Origin: Burkholderiales bacterium
Lineage (GTDB): Bacteria > Pseudomonadota > Gammaproteobacteria > Burkholderiales > Burkholderiaceae_E
Length of the DNA stretch: 8,500 bases
Direction: 5' to 3'
NCBI GenBank assembly: GCA_027489195.1
Contig: JAIYAG010000131.1
Span: 1 to 8,500 of the forward strand
The notes beneath the pieces were generated by a model, which had not been told where the DNA came from, ran no database searches, and saw nothing but the letters and a program-made list of their open reading frames with translations. Shown here in pieces: positions 5,301 through 8,500 of this stretch (positions are counted from its first letter, which is position 1; each line of letters opens with the position of its first letter). Both the position numbers and the translations under genes were made by a program.

Positions 5301-6158
5301 TCAGCGCGGCGAGCGCCGCGCGAGCCGCTCCAGGTTGGCCGCGAAGGCCGCCTCGAACGCTGCGTCGTGGGCCGACTGTCCGCGCGTCGCCTGCAGCAAG
5401 GCTCCCAGCACGCGGACGCGCCGCTCGATGAACGCACGCCTGGGATCGGCTTCGCCGGCGAACAGGTGCCGATACTCGAGCCAGACCAGCTCGGTCCAGG
5501 TGTCGAAACGCACCGGCGGGTCGCCGAGCGTGGCGAGATCGAGCGCGATCACCACCGCCGAATCGGCCGATCCCGGTCGGTGTCCGGCGGTGTCGCGGAT
5601 CATCGCGCAGGCGTGCTCGACCTCGTCGACCGGCAGGTCCGCTCGCCCGTGCGCCGCCTGCCTCAGCAGCAGGGCCGACAGCGCCTCGTTGCTCCCTGCC
5701 TCCGCGCCCGCCACGTAGACCGCGTCGTGGAACAGCAGCGCCAGCACCTGCGCGCGCGTCAGCGACAGGCCCAGGGCTGCGGCCCGTGCGAACACGTCGT
5801 GCACGTGCCATGACGCGTGGTAGTGACGCTGCGGCTCGGCGTAGCGGGCCAGCGTCGCATCGACGAGGTCGGCATCGATCCCGGCCGTGGCGGTCGCGGC
5901 GCGCAGCGCCCGATCGTCGGGCAAGGGCACCGGCACGAAGCGGGGCCGCGCGTCGCCGTCGAGCGCGCTGACCGTCTCGACGAACGACTCGAGCGGGCGG
6001 GTCCATGCCCGACGCGCCGGATCGGCGAGCGGGCGGTAGACCACGTCGGCCTGGCCGTCGGCCTCGCGCACGGCCAGTGCCTCGATCCGGTACAGGCCGC
6101 CCTTCCAGTGCTGGACGAGCGTGCCGGGGGGAAGGTCGGCGGCGGTGAGGGGGCGCAT
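5301..6158 (-). CDS. DUF1653 domain fused to HD-superfamily metal-dependent phosphohydrolase
   Basis: 285-residue cytosolic two-domain protein. Residues 9-63 form a DUF1653 domain: LPPGTLVQHWKGGLYRIEALAV, then VVYRPL and AWTRPLESFVETV, following the family pattern of G.y.H.KGg.Y.v, vvYrpL and W.RP...F...v. Residues about 100-285 match the predicted HD phosphohydrolase group resembling COG4339: RHYHASWHVHDV (111-122), the HD pair His144-Asp145 in LLFHDAVY, SNEALSA (156-162) and a later Asp207 in ALDLATLG as probable fourth ligand. HD enzymes of this kind hydrolyse phosphoesters of nucleotides or related compounds; the substrate is unknown. The ATG at 6158 lies just before the DUF1653 domain; the frame continues upstream without conserved content, and no strong ribosome binding site is seen. 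It converges on cheZ and diverges from the subtilase gene. Confidence 0.85.
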   Translation of the reverse strand: MRPLTAADLPPGTLVQHWKGGLYRIEALAVREADGQADVVYRPLADPARRAWTRPLESFVETVSALDGDARPRFVPVPLPDDRALRAATATAGIDADLVDATLARYAEPQRHYHASWHVHDVFARAAALGLSLTRAQVLALLFHDAVYVAGAEAGSNEALSALLLRQAAHGRADLPVDEVEHACAMIRDTAGHRPGSADSAVVIALDLATLGDPPVRFDTWTELVWLEYRHLFAGEADPRRAFIERRVRVLGALLQATRGQSAHDAAFEAAFAANLERLARRSPR

Positions 6159-6293
6159 CCGGCGATTGTCGCGGAATCGATGCTGCCGTGCGAACCCGCA
6201 CACGGGAGACCGTTCGTCGGTCGGCGATGTGACAAGTTGCCATGACGCGTGACCGACCCGCGGCGACCCTGCGGTTCGTCCCCGGTCCCGTCC
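6159..6293. other. Divergent intergenic region between HD-hydrolase and subtilase genes
   Basis: 135 bases that must contain both start regions. A minus-strand GACAAT at about 6165-6170 with TTCGCA 18 bases upstream is only a weak promoter candidate. TTGTCA on the minus strand (6230-6235) has no matching -10. If the subtilase starts at GTG 6249 rather than ATG 6294, the gap shrinks to 90 bases. Confidence 0.4.
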
Positions 6294-8426
6294 ATGCCAG
6301 CCATCGCCCTCACGCCGCCGTTCGTCCGCCTCGCCGTGTCGATCCTCGTGGCGTGTGCGGCGCTGCCGTCCGCCGCCGTGGTCCCGACGAGCGGCGATCG
6401 GACCGTGCCGCTGGCCTCCGAGGCGGCACTGTCCTGGCCGGCCCTGCGGGTGGGCGCGCCCGCCGCCTGGACGCTCGGGGCGAGCGGCAGCGGCGTCGTC
6501 GTCGCCATCGTCGACTCGGGCGTGCGTGCGACCCATCTGGAATTCTCCGGCCGGATGCTGCAGGGCTGGGATGCGACCGGTCGCAGCCTCGTTCCCACCG
6601 ACGGCGTGGGGCACGGCACCCATGTCGCCGGCCTGCTCGCCGCCGCCCGCGACGGTGCGGGCATGGCGGGGGTCGCGCCCGGGGCATCGATCCTGCCGGT
6701 GCGCGTGTTCACCGACGGCGCGGCGAGCGACGCGGTGCTGTCGGCCGGCGTGCGCTGGGCGGCGGCGCGCTCCGGCATCCTGAACCTGAGCCTGACCTCG
6801 CCCGCGCCGATCGCGGGACCGGCGATCCGTGAGGCGGTGAACGGCGGCGCGCTGGTGGTGATCGCGGCCGGCAACCGCGGTGCCGCGAACCCCGACTGGC
6901 CCGCACGGTTCGCCCGCGAGGCCTGGGCGAACGGCCCCTCGGTGGCGGGTGCGGTCATCGCAGTGGGCGCGGTCGATTCGGCCAACCGCATCGCGGACTT
7001 CTCGAACCGTGCGGGCGACACCGCCGCGTGGTACCTGGTCGCGCCGGGCGTGGCGCTGCTGTCCGCATCGGCCGACGGCGACGCGTCCTATGCACGCCTG
7101 TCGGGCACCTCGATGGCCGCGCCTGCGGTGTCGGGCGCGGCCGCGCTGCTGCAGTCACGGTGGCCGCGACTGAGCGGCGGGGACACCGCGGCGATCCTGC
7201 TGGCGACGGCCCGGGACCTCGGCGCCCCGGGCACCGATCCGGTCTACGGCCGCGGCCTGCTCGACGTCGAGGCGGCGCTGCGCCCGGTGGGGGCGCTGAG
7301 CACCCTCGGCCCGGCGGGCGAGCGACCGCTGTCGGCCACCGGCCTGCTGACTTCGCCCGCGACGGTGGCGCTCGCGCAGGCGACCGCGCGCTCCGGCCTG
7401 TCTGCGGTCGTGCTCGACGCCTACCGTCGCGACTTCACCGCGGACCTGTCGTCGCGCATCGTCGCGCCGCTTCCGATGGCCGTGCAGCGTGCCATCGACG
7501 ACCTCGATCGCCGGATGGAGCGGCTCGAGCGCATGCTGCCGGGCGAGTCGCGGCTCTCGATGCAGCCGGGCGACTCGTTCGCGCTCACCGGGCGCGACGC
7601 GATCGGCGACTACGCGTTCGGCGCGGGCGCGAGGGCACGCGACTGGTTCGGCGTGGCCGCCGGCCTGGACGTGGCCGCGCTCGCCAACCCGTACGCCGCA
7701 CTCTCGCCGCGCGGCGCGCTGCTCGGTCGCGGCCTGTCGATCGGCGACACCACCCTGAAGGCCGGCCTGCTGGGTGGCTCGGAGTCGGTCACCTCGGGCA
7801 CCGGCTGGACCTCGGTCTCGGCGACCACCACGGTGATCGAGGCCCAGCGTCGCATCGCACCGGGACTGGCGGCATCGGCGACCTGGACCCGGTCGATGGA
7901 GCGGGGCACCTGGCTCGGTGCCATCGGCTCGGGTGCGTTCGCTGCGGCCGACACCGTCCGGACCGATGCGGTCCAGATCGGCGCGACCGCGGTGCTCGCG
8001 CCGGGGTGGACGCTGGCCGGCACGCGTTCGTGGGGCCGCACGCCCGGCCACCAGGGGGCGGGGCTGATCGGTTCGGTCGGGACCTCGCTGAGCGATGCGA
8101 CCTCGCTCGCGCTGGTCCGCCACGGTGCGCTGATGCCCGACGACGCGCTGTCGCTGTCGGTGTCGCAGCCGATGCGCACGCGATCCGGCGAGGCCCGGGC
8201 GGTCGTGCAGACCGGTCTCGCGGAAGACGGCTCGGCGCTCCTCGGGGCCACCGCCTACTCGCTCGTGCCGGACGGGCGCGAGCGGATCGCCGAGATCGGT
8301 TGGCGGGCGCCGCTCGGTCGCACGTCGAGCCTCGGTGCCGCGGTCGCCCGCCGCTGGCAGCCCAACCACGACTCGCGGGCCGAGGCGGATACGCTGGTCG
8401 CACTGCGCTACCGCATGGTGTTCTGA
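6294..8426 (+). CDS. Secreted subtilisin-family (S8) serine protease with C-terminal barrel-like domain, probable autotransporter
   Basis: 710 residues from ATG 6294; an in-frame GTG at 6249 would add 15. Neither start has a clear ribosome binding site, but ATG puts a normal signal peptide at the N-terminus (FVRLAVSILVACAALPSAA, cleavage about residue 28). The S8 catalytic domain spans about 45-330: Asp74 (VVAIVDSGV), His107 (GHGTHVAGL), oxyanion Asn194 (VIAAGNRG) and Ser273 (SGTSMAAPAVSG), all intact. A linker includes YRRDFTADLS and a short charged helix (about 400-415, AIDDLDRRMERLERML). The rest, about 435-710, is Gly/Ala/Ser-rich with alternating strand-like segments and ends ALRYRMVF; a terminal aromatic Phe is the usual outer-membrane barrel signature. 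The protease is therefore probably exported by its own barrel. Targets are unknown. Barrel assignment is by composition and ending, not by a recognised domain. Confidence 0.88.
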   Translation: MPAIALTPPFVRLAVSILVACAALPSAAVVPTSGDRTVPLASEAALSWPALRVGAPAAWTLGASGSGVVVAIVDSGVRATHLEFSGRMLQGWDATGRSLVPTDGVGHGTHVAGLLAAARDGAGMAGVAPGASILPVRVFTDGAASDAVLSAGVRWAAARSGILNLSLTSPAPIAGPAIREAVNGGALVVIAAGNRGAANPDWPARFAREAWANGPSVAGAVIAVGAVDSANRIADFSNRAGDTAAWYLVAPGVALLSASADGDASYARLSGTSMAAPAVSGAAALLQSRWPRLSGGDTAAILLATARDLGAPGTDPVYGRGLLDVEAALRPVGALSTLGPAGERPLSATGLLTSPATVALAQATARSGLSAVVLDAYRRDFTADLSSRIVAPLPMAVQRAIDDLDRRMERLERMLPGESRLSMQPGDSFALTGRDAIGDYAFGAGARARDWFGVAAGLDVAALANPYAALSPRGALLGRGLSIGDTTLKAGLLGGSESVTSGTGWTSVSATTTVIEAQRRIAPGLAASATWTRSMERGTWLGAIGSGAFAAADTVRTDAVQIGATAVLAPGWTLAGTRSWGRTPGHQGAGLIGSVGTSLSDATSLALVRHGALMPDDALSLSVSQPMRTRSGEARAVVQTGLAEDGSALLGATAYSLVPDGRERIAEIGWRAPLGRTSSLGAAVARRWQPNHDSRAEADTLVALRYRMVF

Positions 8427-8464
8427 GCTCGGGCGGCGGATGTCGGGCTCCGGCACGGCACGGC

Positions 8465-8494
8465 TTGTTGGCGCGGCGACGTTGCTGCTATGAT
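8465..8494 (+). promoter_or_regulatory. Sigma-70-type extended -10 promoter at right edge
   Basis: TTGTTG (8465-8470), an 18-base spacer, then TATGAT (8489-8494) preceded by TGC, an extended -10 element. The hexamers match the consensus at 4/6 and 5/6 and stand out in this GC-rich sequence. It lies after the protease stop and points right, presumably to a gene outside the window. The 38 bases before it (8427-8464) hold no recognisable terminator. Confidence 0.55.
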
Positions 8495-8500
8495 CGGCGA

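Noticed and set aside
3689..5437. 582-residue minus-strand frame across cheY and cheZ
   Set aside because: Composition is that of a reverse-frame shadow; the plus strand encodes full CheY and CheZ.
5806..6251. Exact 14-base direct repeat TGCCATGACGCGTG at 5806-5819 and 6238-6251
   Set aside because: One copy is inside the HD-hydrolase gene and the other in the upstream spacer; no mobile-element features lie between them, and chance in GC-rich DNA is sufficient.
6249..6293. GTG start giving a 725-residue protease
   Set aside because: Possible, but it lengthens the region before the hydrophobic core and has no ribosome binding site; ATG 6294 gives a normal signal peptide.
7155..8456. 433-residue minus-strand frame opposite the protease barrel
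   Set aside because: Arg-rich, no motif, antisense to a clear secreted protease.

Overview
The window is about 70% GC and densely coded, with third positions dominated by G and C. It carries a CheY/CheZ pair; CheZ is found mainly in beta- and gammaproteobacteria. The CheY sequence, the sulfonate/nitrate-type ABC importer and the base composition fit a motile, Gram-negative betaproteobacterium, probably Burkholderiales-like. That placement is an inference. No RNA genes, insertion sequences, CRISPR arrays or integration sites were seen.

Left block (1-2685, minus strand): a tightly packed operon read right to left. A type-B carboxylesterase is followed by an ABC importer ATPase of the SsuB/TauB/NitT class, then by the N-terminal 130 residues of its periplasmic solute-binding protein, which runs off the left edge. 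Both junctions are 4-base start/stop overlaps (GTGA and ATGA), so the three proteins are probably made together. The likely logic is import of an ester-bearing organic solute followed by cytosolic hydrolysis. The membrane permease is not visible and should lie beyond the left edge.

Middle block (2980-5260, plus strand): an unrecognised lipoprotein, a 323-base gap containing a hairpin, then cheY and cheZ 26 bases apart. CheY has all the usual receiver residues. CheZ has an intact phosphatase motif and CheY-binding tail, but also about 80 extra N-terminal residues. These contain a four-cysteine motif, CX8CX2CXC, with the local sequence CRNCTCG. This matches in spacing and nearly in sequence the [2Fe-2S] motif of eukaryotic anamorsin/Dre2. 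A CheY phosphatase carrying a putative Fe-S (or other metal) redox module is the most notable observation in the window.

Right block: a strong GC hairpin separates cheZ from a convergent minus-strand gene (5301-6158) that fuses a DUF1653 domain to an HD-type metal-dependent phosphohydrolase. Divergent from it is a secreted subtilisin-family protease (6294-8426) whose C-terminal half looks like an outer-membrane barrel ending in Phe, so it is probably an autotransporter. The window ends at an extended -10 promoter pointing right, towards a gene outside the window.
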